The translations under genes were made by a program, and so were the position numbers. Shown one piece after another: positions 36,948 to 45,748 of a DNA stretch of 57,092 nt (position 1 is its first letter; each line of letters opens with the position of its first letter). The notes beneath the pieces were generated by a model that had not been told where the DNA came from, ran no database searches, and worked only from the letters and a program-made list of their open reading frames with translations. The stretch is from Candidatus Poribacteria bacterium (GTDB taxonomy: Bacteria > Poribacteria > WGA-4E > WGA-3G): positions 1-57,092 of the forward strand of contig JAPPES010000020.1 of NCBI GenBank assembly GCA_028824125.1, in the 5' to 3' direction.

Positions 36948-37251
36948 GTCTGCATCGCGGAAAACACGGATTTTGTCTTTTGTACAGCAAACTTTATGAA
37001 GTTTAAAAAATAAATTGGGTAGTTTAGCGAGGTTAGGAAACCTCGCCAAATTACCGAATTAATAACTTAAACTTCATTAGTTTGCGTTTTTTGGCACAAA
37101 CTGGAAAGTTTGTGCTACATTTTTTACTGTCTGAATCGCGGAAAACACGGATTTCACGGATGACGCGGATGGGGTTTGGCAAGATAAGTTCCTTTTCAAG
37201 AGATTGCAGCACACTTTGAATAGGCGTTTGGGAGTCCCCAATACCGCCCGC
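36948..37251 (+). repeat. Right copy of the long direct repeat flanking the island
   Basis: The same four modules as 33219-33478 in the same order. Here the family B core is collapsed (36996-37077; the inverted duplication is absent), and about 80 bp containing a second CTGAATCGCGGAAAACACGG are inserted before TTGAATAGGCGTTTGGGAGT. Confidence 0.82.
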
Positions 37252-37304
37252 CGCGTTTTCTACGTTCTCCGCTCTTCTCCGCGATTCAGACAAATCGTCA
37301 CAAT

Positions 37305-37333
37305 TTGCAATATCACCTTAGATATGGTAAAAT
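37305..37333 (+). promoter_or_regulatory. Promoter for the leuB-like gene
   Basis: TTGCAA (37305-37310), 17 bp, TAAAAT (37328-37333), about 40 bp before the ATG at 37376. Confidence 0.5.
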
Positions 37334-37375
37334 ATAACGAGTCAAAACTATAACAGAACGATTTGGAGGAAATTG

Positions 37376-38428
37376 ATGTATAAAATCGGTCTCATACCAG
37401 GAGACGGAATTGGCCCCGAAGTAACACGCGAAGCAATGAAGGTCTTCGGGGCGGCAGCTGCACAAGAAGGTTTTAAATACGAAACTGTTGAATATGATGT
37501 CGGCGGCGACCGATATCTGGCAACCGGCGAAGTGCTACCCGATTCAGTGCTTGAAGAACTGCGTGAACTTGATGCTATTTATCTCGGTGCAATCGGACAT
37601 CCGGATGTCAAACCCGGTATTTTAGAAAAAGGGATTCTACTAAAGGTACGGTTTGAGCTTGATCTCTATATTAACCTGCGTCCTGTAAAACTCTATCCGG
37701 GTGTACCTACACCCTTGAAGGACAAAGGTCCGGAGGATATTGATTTCATTGTCGTGCGTGAAAATACGGAAGGACTATACTCTGGAATCGGTGGTTTTCT
37801 GAAACGCGGTACGCGCGATGAAGTCGCAATTCAAGAGATGATTAACACCTATAAAGGTGTAGAACGATGTGTCCGCTATGCGTATGAACTCACCCGCAAA
37901 CGCAATAAGACTAATACCTTAACCTCATGCGATAAAGCAAACGTGCTTACCTACGCACACGACTTGTGGCGACGCGTCTTTGACGAAGTAGGCGAAGATT
38001 ATCCAGATATTAAAAGAGAATACGCGATTGTTGATGCGACGACGATGTGGATGGTCAAAAATCCGGAATGGTTTGATGTGATTGTCACCTGTAATATGTT
38101 CGGAGACATCATAACGGATCTCGGCGCAATGATTCAAGGCGGTATGGGAGTTGCAGCATCAGGTAATTTGAATCCAGAAAGCGTTGCGATGTTTGAACCG
38201 ATTCACGGTTCAGCCCCACGTTATACCGGCAAAAATCAGATTAACCCAATCGCTGCTGTCAGTGCAGCAGGTATGATGCTTGACCATCTTGGACATGCTG
38301 GCGCGGCAGCAAAAGTGGAAAAATCTATCAGCGATCTACTTGCCAGCGGAAAAATTAAGGACCTTGGGGCTGGAAGAATGGGATACACAACTGAACAAGT
38401 TGGAGACCTAATTGCAGAAGGTTTGTAA
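37376..38428 (+). CDS. leuB: Isopropylmalate/isocitrate dehydrogenase family protein (3-isopropylmalate dehydrogenase-like)
   Basis: The 350-residue protein is a beta-decarboxylating dehydrogenase: [14 protein letters not shown] at the N-terminus, [10 protein letters not shown] near 101-110, [12 protein letters not shown] near 126-137, and the metal-binding [14 protein letters not shown] near 241-254, with EPIHGSAP and NP near the nucleotide site. Length and GDGIGPEV fit LeuB; tartrate or homoisocitrate dehydrogenase are possible alternatives, since no other leu gene is adjacent. ATG 37376 is preferred over the TTG three bases earlier because of the spacing to TTGGAGGAAA. Confidence 0.85.
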   Translation: MYKIGLIPGDGIGPEVTREAMKVFGAAAAQEGFKYETVEYDVGGDRYLATGEVLPDSVLEELRELDAIYLGAIGHPDVKPGILEKGILLKVRFELDLYINLRPVKLYPGVPTPLKDKGPEDIDFIVVRENTEGLYSGIGGFLKRGTRDEVAIQEMINTYKGVERCVRYAYELTRKRNKTNTLTSCDKANVLTYAHDLWRRVFDEVGEDYPDIKREYAIVDATTMWMVKNPEWFDVIVTCNMFGDIITDLGAMIQGGMGVAASGNLNPESVAMFEPIHGSAPRYTGKNQINPIAAVSAAGMMLDHLGHAGAAAKVEKSISDLLASGKIKDLGAGRMGYTTEQVGDLIAEGL

Positions 38429-38429
38429 C

Positions 38430-39182
38430 TTATGCTAATTGTGCGGTAAAATTAATCCGATCTGAAGTGCGAGTCCACTTGTTAAAGGTATACATGTCAA
38501 AAGCACTCAACATTTTGTAGCCTGCTGCTTTGAGCAATTCATTCACCGTCTGCACTTCAAAAATTCGTTGTTGGTGAACCTCTTCATAACGTCTAAATAA
38601 CTCACCTTCACGAATAAAAAATGTTAGAAAGGTTCGGCACATCTTGGAGTGGTAGTGATAATTATTTTTCCAGATATAGGAATAATCTTCGTGGTTTTCG
38701 GAAAATGTTTTGTTGTGGAAATGTTGGACGATATTGCGTTCAGTCGTAACATCAAAGATAAACAATCCATCTTGGGCAAGATGTTCAGTCACAGTTTCAA
38801 ACATACCACTTAATTCATTTTCGTTAGATGCATAATTTATACTGTCATAGGTGCAAAGGATCACGTCAAACTGCTGATCTAACCGGAAATTGAGCATATC
38901 CCCATGATGGAAAGTGATTTGTAAATTGTGATCTGTGGTTTTTTCACGAGCAATGCTCAACATTCCTTTTGCCCTATCAACACCAGTCATTTCATATCCT
39001 TTTGCTGCTAACAAGACGGTTAATGCTCCTGTGCCGCACGCCAAATCGAGGATATTACGGGGTTTGCAATCATACATTTTAAAAAGCGATTCTATGTAAT
39101 CACACCATCGTAGGTAGTTGACATTCCGCATCATCCGGTCATAAGCATAGGCAAATTTTTCATAAGGTGGTGTTAATAACAT
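38430..39182 (-). CDS. Class I SAM-dependent methyltransferase
   Basis: The protein (about 250 residues) has motif I ILDLACGTGALTVLLA near residues 44-59, the acidic VDR after it, and DVILCTYDSINY near 103-114. It resembles small-molecule methyltransferases of the Methyltransf_25/11 group; the substrate is unknown. ATG 39182 is chosen; in-frame TTG codons at 39185 and 39191 could also serve and would overlap the upstream stop codon. It follows the small membrane protein gene with essentially no gap, so the two are an operon. Confidence 0.85.
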   Translation of the reverse strand: MLLTPPYEKFAYAYDRMMRNVNYLRWCDYIESLFKMYDCKPRNILDLACGTGALTVLLAAKGYEMTGVDRAKGMLSIAREKTTDHNLQITFHHGDMLNFRLDQQFDVILCTYDSINYASNENELSGMFETVTEHLAQDGLFIFDVTTERNIVQHFHNKTFSENHEDYSYIWKNNYHYHSKMCRTFLTFFIREGELFRRYEEVHQQRIFEVQTVNELLKAAGYKMLSAFDMYTFNKWTRTSDRINFTAQLA

Positions 39183-39187
39183 CAATA

Positions 39188-39580
39188 TCAATTACTCAAT
39201 TCCTGTTTATATCCAACAGCAGCATTGAGCATCCTTAAGAGGGTATTAATTTCCTCTGGGTCCCAGGTTTCATCATCGTTCGCTTCAAGAGCATAATCCC
39301 CGGCATCTTTTATTTTTCGTAGATTGATTTTTCCGGTGATAAAACTAAATGGTAGTTGTTGCGCCACGCTTTTGACTCTTTCAATTGTTTCTATTATATG
39401 ATTACGGTTTACACCTTCTGGTGCTTGCTTAACCATAGCAATCTTCAACGTGTCCGCACCAAAATTAAAAAGTGTTGTGATGATAAACCACTGCAGAATT
39501 GAAAGACAGACCATGAATATCAATAAAATAGTTAACGCTTTGGTCAGATGGCGTTTCCAATTTCGGTTTTCTGTGCTCAT
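39188..39580 (-). CDS. Small membrane protein of unknown function
   Basis: The 130-residue protein has one hydrophobic helix (about 14-38) near the N-terminus and a charged C-terminal part with IETIERVKSVAQQLPF and DAGDYALEANDDETWDPEE. It is predicted to be a single-pass inner membrane protein. No family is recognised. RBS GAGGTAAATTCAAA precedes ATG 39580. It is the first gene of a pair with the methyltransferase at 38430-39182. Confidence 0.7.
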   Translation of the reverse strand: MSTENRNWKRHLTKALTILLIFMVCLSILQWFIITTLFNFGADTLKIAMVKQAPEGVNRNHIIETIERVKSVAQQLPFSFITGKINLRKIKDAGDYALEANDDETWDPEEINTLLRMLNAAVGYKQELSN

Positions 39581-39683
39581 TTTGAATTTACCTCTATAAT
39601 TCTCAGAACTAATATAATTGCATTAAATACGATAGCATATATTAGCATTTCATCTGAATGTTGTCAAGGATGTAAATTTTATT

Positions 39684-39797
39684 TTAGTAAAATCCGCAAT
39701 TACCTTTACGCTGGGCGAGGTTAGGAAACCTCGCCAGCGGCTATGGTGTAGGAATTGTTGTTCATTGAGATGTAAACATATTTTCGGATTTGCTATA
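39684..39797. repeat. MITE-like element, family A
   Basis: Ends TTTTAGTAAAATCCGCAATT and TTCGGATTTGCTATAA with the intact core GGCGAGGTTAGGAAACCTCG. After it comes a short TGAATCTCGGATTTGATCGG segment like the GAATCGCGGAAAACACGG module found at the island. Confidence 0.7.
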
Positions 39798-39891
39798 ATT
39801 TCTGAATCTCGGATTTGATCGGATTACGCTAAATACGCGGATGAGTGAATATGGTGAGTTGGAACACTCTTAGAAAAGGTGTCGGGAATAT

Positions 39892-41007
39892 ATGAAGATT
39901 GGTATAGTAGGTAGACCTCATGTGGGGAAAACCACCGTTTTCAACGCTTTAGCACATTCTAACGCTGAAATTGGGGGGTACACCAGCAAAAAACAGGTCA
40001 ATCTTAGCACTGTCCTTGTGCCAGATAACCGTTTAGAACCTTTAGCAAAGGTTTTTGAATCTAACAAAATCGTACCCGCGACGATTGATTACATAGATGG
40101 TGGCGGTACTTCTCGCGCAGCAATTAATGCGAATGTTGAAGGCCCTCAGCGCACAGAGTTAGATGCCGAAGTGCTTGGTGAGCTACGCACTGTTGATGCA
40201 CTCGCGCATGTTGTTAGACTTTTTGAAGATGAAACGGTACCTCACGTTGATGGAAACGTTGATGCTGAAAGAGATATTGAATTTGTCGATTTAGAATTTG
40301 CATTCGCCGACCTCCAAATTGCTGAAGGGCGAATCAATAGACTCGAAAAGCTCCTAAAAAATCAGAAGTCTGCTGAACATCAAAATGAACTTCGGATTTT
40401 AGAAGAATGTAAACAAACCCTTGAAGATGGAAAACCGCTACGGGCTCTCACTATATCAGAAATTGATGAAAAACTAATACGTGGTTATGGTTTCTTAACA
40501 CAAAAACCGCTGCTACTTATTTGCAACATCAGCGAAACGCAATTACAGGAAGCGGATAAAATTTTTAAGCGTTTAGCAAAATATGAAGCACGCCCACAGA
40601 CTGCAGTCATCGTCCTCGCAGCACAATTAGAGATGGAAATTGCACAACTTGATTCATCAGATGCTGAAGCATTTATGGCTGAAATGGGATTAAATGAATC
40701 CGCTTTAGAAAGGTTTATACAGACGTCATACCAATTAATGGGTTTGATTACATTTTTTACAGGTGGAGAAAAAGAGACACGGGCATGGACACTTCGGAGT
40801 GGGCAAACTGCTGTTGAAGCTGCCGGACTAATTCATACCGATTTTGAACGTGGATTTGTTCGTTCAGAGTGCATTAACTGGGAAGATTTAACTGCTTGTG
40901 GTAGTTACACTCAAGCACGTAGTAAAGGACTATTAAGAGTGGAAGGAAAAACATATCAGGTTCAAGAGGGTGATGTCTTGACAATTTTAGCAAACCCTAC
41001 TAATTGA
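39892..41007 (+). CDS. Divergent YchF/Obg-like GTPase with TGS domain
   Basis: The 371-residue protein follows the YchF plan: an N-terminal G domain with P-loop GRPHVGKTT (residues 7-15), an inserted helical domain (about 130-190), and a C-terminal TGS-like domain with SKGLLRVEGKTYQVQEGD near 343-360. It departs from standard YchF: the loop is usually GLPNVGKST, the switch II DIAGLVKGAS is DGGGTSRAA-like here, and the specificity motif is CNISE. YchF proteins bind ribosomes and hydrolyse ATP. This may be a second, specialised paralogue; no other ychF is in the window. ATG 39892 has a weak RBS. Confidence 0.8.
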   Translation: MKIGIVGRPHVGKTTVFNALAHSNAEIGGYTSKKQVNLSTVLVPDNRLEPLAKVFESNKIVPATIDYIDGGGTSRAAINANVEGPQRTELDAEVLGELRTVDALAHVVRLFEDETVPHVDGNVDAERDIEFVDLEFAFADLQIAEGRINRLEKLLKNQKSAEHQNELRILEECKQTLEDGKPLRALTISEIDEKLIRGYGFLTQKPLLLICNISETQLQEADKIFKRLAKYEARPQTAVIVLAAQLEMEIAQLDSSDAEAFMAEMGLNESALERFIQTSYQLMGLITFFTGGEKETRAWTLRSGQTAVEAAGLIHTDFERGFVRSECINWEDLTACGSYTQARSKGLLRVEGKTYQVQEGDVLTILANPTN

Positions 41008-41080
41008 TGAATGAATTGAAGGATAAAAAAATTGATTTTAAATATGGGTTGAAAATAGTACGTATTACTGAAAATCGAAA

Positions 41081-42730
41081 ATGGAAGAAAACAGAAAAAA
41101 ATCTGCTGAAGAGCAGAATCAAAATGTCACCCGTACTGCTGGAATTGTCAGCTTAGCGGTAATGGGGTCACGAATTTTGGGACTCGCGCGCGAAACTGCA
41201 ATTGGCTACTACTTCCCTTCAAAAACCAGTGCTGATGCTTTCTACCTCGCTTTCCGCATTCCAAACTTTTTACGCGATCTGTTTGGTGAAGGTATCCTAA
41301 GCAAGGCATTTATTGCCACTTTTGTTGCAACGGAAGCGGAAGATGGGAAAGAAGCAGCATGGAATTTAGCAAACCGAATCTTTAATTTGACATCTCTCGT
41401 CTTAATTTGCATTACTGGATTGGGGATCATTTTTGCGCCTACTATTGTTGATATATTGGCTCAAAACAATTTTGATAAAGATTTAGACATTGCCGACCAC
41501 CACGGATTTGCCAGCAAAATTGAACTGGCAATCTATCTCACTCAGTGGATGTTTCCCTATCTGCTATTTGTTTCCCTCGCTGCAATTGCCATGGGGTTAT
41601 TGAACAGCAAGGGAAAATTCGGTATCCCCGCATCTGCGTCCACCTTCTTTAACCTGAGTTCACTCCTTATCGGAATAAGTGGCTACTATTTGCTTCCATT
41701 GGCAGGAATTCATCCGGTAACAGGGATGGCTATCGGTGTAATGGTCGGTGGAATTGCGCAATTTCTAATTCAGGTGCCGTCTATGTATCGCGTCGGTTTT
41801 CGGTATCGCCCGATCTTGAGTCTGCAAAATTCAAGAGTCCTCCAAGTTATCCATCTGATTGGACCAGCAGTGTTAGGTGTCGCAGCGGTACAGGTAAATC
41901 AATTTACCAATACCTTTTTTATTACTGCAGATTCTGGATGGTTGACGTGGATTAGTAGGGCATATCGTGTTGTGCATCTCCCTATAGGGATTTTTGGTGT
42001 TGCAATTTCAACGGTGGCACTCCCACAACTCGCAAAATACGCTATTACAGAAGATACACAGAATTTCCGAGACGCGCTCTCTTATGCGTTCCGTCTTCTA
42101 CTTACTGTGACTATTCCCGCCGCAGTCGGGCTTATGATGTTATCTGAACCTATATGCCGATTGCTTTACGAATGGGGCGTCACTATTGACGAAGACACAA
42201 CGCAAACAGCGGGTCTTCTGTTCGTCTATGCATTCGGCTTATGCGGTTTTTCCGCTCTCAAGATCGTTACAGATGGGTTTTACGCACACAAGGATATTCG
42301 TGCTCCTGTCATAGTCAGTCTTTGTGGTGTTGCACTTAATATCTTGCTCAATTATCTGTTTATTTTTCGCGGACTTTTTTTAGACCCGCGGGCGGTAGTG
42401 TTCTCAACTGTGCTGACTGTGACACTCAATAGTGCTGTTTTACTGTTTTTGCTCCGCCGCAAAGTTGGACGATTAGGACTTCGGGCAGTTGTCCTATTGA
42501 CACTTAAAGTATTGATTGCTTCAGCGGTGATGGGCGTTGTGTGCTGGGTAACAAACGGCTTTGTTGAACAAGATTTGCTCGGTACTGAGGGCATCGTGCC
42601 TCGCGTTGCTAATGTGTTTGTTCCTATTGGGGTCAGTGTGTTGGCACTCGCGGGGATGTATAAGGCGTTGAAGGTTACGGAGTTTGACGACATTTTGAAC
42701 ATATTTAAACGAAGATTCCGCAATCAATAA
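41081..42730 (+). CDS. murJ: Lipid II flippase MurJ
   Basis: The 549-residue protein belongs to the MOP/MATE-like MviN family: about 14 membrane segments, the N-terminal SLAVMGSRILGLARETAI segment, PNFLRDLFGEG near 62-72 and GFYAHKDIRAP near 402-412. It flips lipid II across the cytoplasmic membrane for peptidoglycan synthesis. It lies 73 bp after the YchF-like gene and 19 bp before hisF; all three may share a transcript. Confidence 0.95.
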   Translation: MEENRKKSAEEQNQNVTRTAGIVSLAVMGSRILGLARETAIGYYFPSKTSADAFYLAFRIPNFLRDLFGEGILSKAFIATFVATEAEDGKEAAWNLANRIFNLTSLVLICITGLGIIFAPTIVDILAQNNFDKDLDIADHHGFASKIELAIYLTQWMFPYLLFVSLAAIAMGLLNSKGKFGIPASASTFFNLSSLLIGISGYYLLPLAGIHPVTGMAIGVMVGGIAQFLIQVPSMYRVGFRYRPILSLQNSRVLQVIHLIGPAVLGVAAVQVNQFTNTFFITADSGWLTWISRAYRVVHLPIGIFGVAISTVALPQLAKYAITEDTQNFRDALSYAFRLLLTVTIPAAVGLMMLSEPICRLLYEWGVTIDEDTTQTAGLLFVYAFGLCGFSALKIVTDGFYAHKDIRAPVIVSLCGVALNILLNYLFIFRGLFLDPRAVVFSTVLTVTLNSAVLLFLLRRKVGRLGLRAVVLLTLKVLIASAVMGVVCWVTNGFVEQDLLGTEGIVPRVANVFVPIGVSVLALAGMYKALKVTEFDDILNIFKRRFRNQ

Positions 42731-42749
42731 AATTTGAGAAAGGAGATAT

Positions 42750-43529
42750 ATGCTAACAAAACGGATTATTCCATGTTTAGACGTACGCGCAGGAAAAGTT
42801 ACCAAAGGCATTGCATTCAAAGGCAATGTTGACGTTGGTGATCCTGTGGAGATGGCGCGTTTTTATTACGAAGGCGGGGCAGACGAGCTTGTCTTTTACG
42901 ACATTACCGCCAGCAATGAACGGCGCGATATTATGATTGATGTTGTCTCTGCTGTTGCGGAGGAAATATTTATCCCGTTTTCTGTTGGTGGTGGGTTACG
43001 CACACTTGAGGATATGCGGCGTGTGCTACTTGCTGGAGCAGAAAAGGTCAGTATAGATTCTGGTGCCGTGCGAAATCCTGATATTATTTCTGAAGGCGCA
43101 CGTGCCTTCGGTAGCCAATGTGTTGTGTTAAGCATGCAGGTGAAAAAGGTCTCTAAAAGTGAACAGATTCCAAGTGGTTATGAAATCTATATTGATGGCG
43201 GACGTAAACCTGTCGGTTGGGATGCTTTAGAATGGTCTGCTCGCGGTGTTGATTTAGGGGCAGGTGAAATTGTTGTCAACAGCATTGATGCGGATGGCAC
43301 GAAAGCAGGCTATGAACTGGAATTAACAGGTGCTATTGCAGACCTTGTGCCGGTTCCTGTTATTGCTTCAGGGGGCGCAGGAAATCCGCAACACTTACGC
43401 GATGTTTTTGTTGAGAGCAATGCTGATGCAGCGATTGTTGCTTCTATCACACACTACGGCGAATTCACGATTGAAAGTATCAAAACCTATCTATCGGATG
43501 AAGGTGTGAGTGTACGCGATACGTGGTAA
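42750..43529 (+). CDS. hisF: Imidazole glycerol phosphate synthase subunit HisF
   Basis: The 259-residue TIM barrel has [15 protein letters not shown] (Asp11), FSVGGGLRT near 76-84, the catalytic region [13 protein letters not shown] (Asp near 189) and VIASGGAGN near 206-214. With HisH it makes IGP and AICAR in histidine synthesis; hisH is not adjacent. RBS AAGGAGATAT precedes ATG 42750. Length is normal and no key residue is missing. Confidence 0.97.
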   Translation: MLTKRIIPCLDVRAGKVTKGIAFKGNVDVGDPVEMARFYYEGGADELVFYDITASNERRDIMIDVVSAVAEEIFIPFSVGGGLRTLEDMRRVLLAGAEKVSIDSGAVRNPDIISEGARAFGSQCVVLSMQVKKVSKSEQIPSGYEIYIDGGRKPVGWDALEWSARGVDLGAGEIVVNSIDADGTKAGYELELTGAIADLVPVPVIASGGAGNPQHLRDVFVESNADAAIVASITHYGEFTIESIKTYLSDEGVSVRDTW

Positions 43530-43592
43530 AAGTTCAGATAGTGCGGTAGTTTCTGTGGGTCGAGGTAAATAGAACGTCAAGAAATTACATCA

Positions 43593-43752
43593 TATAGTAA
43601 ACGTTAGAATTAATTGAACATTATGAGCAGTTTGGTCAGAAAAGCGAAACTAACGCAGACGCTGTAGCATAACCTGTTAGGTTGTGTTCCGTTTCTGCAC
43701 AACCTAACAGGTTATGCTACAAAATGTCCCTTTAATTCTAAATGTCACCATA
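43593..43752. repeat. MITE-like element, family C, copy 2
   Basis: Left end TATAGTAAACGTTAGAATTAA and right end TTAATTCTAAATGTCACCATA. The interior hairpin pairs TAGCATAACCTGTTAGGTTG with CAACCTAACAGGTTATGCTA. The loop sequence differs from copy 1, but ends and design are the same. Confidence 0.78.
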
Positions 43753-43755
43753 ACA

Positions 43756-43873
43756 CAGGACTTACGCATTTTTTCTTAAAGTCCCCTGATAAGGAGGACT
43801 TAGGGGGTAAATAACAGAAATAACGACTTTTTAACCCCCTAACCCCCTTATCAAGGGGGATGCGTAAGTCCTG
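43756..43873. repeat. MITE-like element, AGGACTTACGCATT family, copy 3
   Basis: CAGGACTTACGCATT at the left and ATGCGTAAGTCCTG at the right, with the inner GGGGGTAAATAA/TTAACCCCCTAACCCC arms. It begins 3 bp after a family C element, so two element types are stacked between hisF and the next gene. Confidence 0.85.
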
Positions 43874-43886
43874 ACAACAAAAACGC

Positions 43887-44822
43887 TCAATTGGAATCTG
43901 GCTGCACCATCTCCTGTAGGCAAGCATCCCAATAGGCCACAGTATATTTTTTTACATCCTCAGGTTGGTTATCTTGTTCAAGATAGCTTTCAATCCAGTT
44001 TAACAAACGCTGGCGTGGGGCCTCTCTAATCTCACCGATGCTTTCATCATAGATGATGTCATGAAAATCGGAAAGCGTGTCAGCTTCTAACTGTAAATCA
44101 GGTTGAAAATATACCGTTAAATTTGCCATCAAGCTGAGCGTTAATGTTTGAATTGGGTCAACAGCGATGCTAAGTGGCGGGTCAAGCGTAAAAATATCTT
44201 CAAGTGGCAATGCTTGGACATAGGAACATCTCGCCTCAATATAATCCAACTGCTGACGTATAATCCCCATATCAGAAAGATTAGTAAAAGTTCGCGGCGG
44301 ATGATCGTTCTTGATTGTTACTTGTGCTGTGGTGATAGTCGTATTGTATGCGGCTAAGGCGTCTAAAAATTTTGCTTCGGCATGGTTATACATACGGATG
44401 CTGTCAATGTCAAGGTGGGAAAGGGACTCATCTGGTTCAATTATCGCGTGTTCAAGAATATGGCTCGCTTTTGTTAGTAATTTATCTGTAAGTGTATTAC
44501 CGATTTGGAAAAACTTGACGATAGGGTTCGCAAGTAGCACGTTAACTGCCTTGTCCAAGTTTCCCTTGCTTCCGTATTCTAACCCTAAACTCGTCAAGGC
44601 AAAGGCAATTTGAATTTGTGCGCGAAGGTCAGACTCATTGGAAAGGTCAGTAACCTTCATCGTAATCAGTTTATGTGCCAGCGCGGCGATATCCTCAGAA
44701 AGCGACTCCGATTTTTCAGAGTCAATTCTGCCGAGGGCATCGCCGTGCAGCATTGTTCGTGCCAAGAAAGACTGCCCATCAATGACAGCGTCGGCCACGA
44801 GAGAAAATTTACTCGTCTGCAT
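43887..44822 (-). CDS. Hypothetical protein, second half of a DUF6178-like unit
   Basis: A 311-residue, mostly helical protein. ATG 44822 (MQTSKFSL) is chosen because AGAGGAGA lies directly before it; the frame is open to 44864. The start overlaps the end of the upstream gene by 14 bp in another frame, so translation is probably coupled. Together with that gene it resembles the two parts of DUF6178-type proteins, in which both parts are normally one chain; that identification is tentative. No membrane segment or catalytic motif is visible. Confidence 0.6.
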   Translation of the reverse strand: MQTSKFSLVADAVIDGQSFLARTMLHGDALGRIDSEKSESLSEDIAALAHKLITMKVTDLSNESDLRAQIQIAFALTSLGLEYGSKGNLDKAVNVLLANPIVKFFQIGNTLTDKLLTKASHILEHAIIEPDESLSHLDIDSIRMYNHAEAKFLDALAAYNTTITTAQVTIKNDHPPRTFTNLSDMGIIRQQLDYIEARCSYVQALPLEDIFTLDPPLSIAVDPIQTLTLSLMANLTVYFQPDLQLEADTLSDFHDIIYDESIGEIREAPRQRLLNWIESYLEQDNQPEDVKKYTVAYWDACLQEMVQPDSN

Positions 44823-45612
44823 TCTCCTCTTCATCCTCGGCAAGTTCAAGTGAATCCAAATCAACCTGCTGTTTCAAATCAGATTCGGTGACACTGATTC
44901 CAGCCTCACTATCACGTGCTTTGACTCGTTCTGCTCTTTCCGCAGCTGCCTTTTCTAATGCGGAAACTAATTCCTTGTCTGTATCTGTTTCCTTGTCAAT
45001 AGCGAAAATATCTCGCATAAGTCGATTGAAAAGGTCACCATCTGCCTCCCATATCGCATTGAGGATCGCTTTGGCTTGTTCATCTTTGCAGTCTATTGAA
45101 GGAGAACTTGGGTCAATGATGCCCTCTTCTATCATCATTGCACCGAGAGTGCCTTTTAACTTCACACGATCTTTGAGGAGCCCCGCAAGAATACGCAGGT
45201 CTATTTGGCCGAGGAATCGGCTCAGGTCATCTCTCTCACATTCAGATAGTTCAAAAAGCCACAAACTTAGCGACTTTTCATCTAACTTTCCATCGCGCCA
45301 AATCGCAATGTCAATGATTTCTTCAAATTGTTCATTGGATAAACACGGTAATAAGCCACAAGCGAGCCCTGTTCCAAGCAAAGTGTCTAACACCTGTAGA
45401 ACATCTTCGGTAGGACTATCCTGAATTAACTCTGTGCAGTCTGGTACAAGATAATATAATTCTTCTCGTTGTTTCGGGTTCCGAGTGGCACGGATGATTT
45501 CAAGTTGTTGTTCTTTTTCGTAACTTTGGAAAAGTTGTTCTGCTTCGCGTGTGGGGAGTGATAATAGTTTCTTGGCTTCTGATTGTGGAATAACTAATTT
45601 CTGATTGCTCAT
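44809..45612 (-). CDS. Hypothetical protein, first half of a DUF6178-like unit
   Basis: A 267-residue helical protein starting MSNQKLVIPQ at ATG 45612 (RBS GGAGGGTTGGT). It contains LYYLVPDCTELIQDSP, IDIAIWRDGKLDEKSLSLWL and DLSRFLGQIDLRILAGLL, an alternation of short helices reminiscent of DUF6178, and an acidic tail (LAEDEEENADE). Function is unknown. An upstream ATG at 45633 is possible but lacks an RBS. Confidence 0.6.
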   Translation of the reverse strand: MSNQKLVIPQSEAKKLLSLPTREAEQLFQSYEKEQQLEIIRATRNPKQREELYYLVPDCTELIQDSPTEDVLQVLDTLLGTGLACGLLPCLSNEQFEEIIDIAIWRDGKLDEKSLSLWLFELSECERDDLSRFLGQIDLRILAGLLKDRVKLKGTLGAMMIEEGIIDPSSPSIDCKDEQAKAILNAIWEADGDLFNRLMRDIFAIDKETDTDKELVSALEKAAAERAERVKARDSEAGISVTESDLKQQVDLDSLELAEDEEENADE

Positions 45613-45705
45613 ACCAACCCTCCAAGCGGACAATGCAAAGTATCGCGCTCTTTTGTAGATAACTGATTATATTCAATATGTTCTATCTTATGTCTATTCG
45701 GTTTT

Positions 45706-45731
45706 CTATAGGGCGATAAAACGCCCTATAG
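45706..45731. repeat. Perfect hairpin CTATAGGGCG/CGCCCTATAG
   Basis: A perfect 10 bp stem with a 6 nt loop 18 bp after the stop codon of the isomerase gene at 45749-46513. No T-run follows, so terminator function is doubtful. Confidence 0.5.
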
Positions 45732-45748
45732 CCACAATCTACCAAAGT

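Noticed and set aside
37051..37293. Minus-strand frame in the right flanking repeat
   Set aside because: It consists of repeat sequence; similar frames occur in other copies only because the DNA is shared.
43745..43927. 60-codon minus-strand frame
   Set aside because: It lies almost wholly within an AGGACTTACGCATT element.
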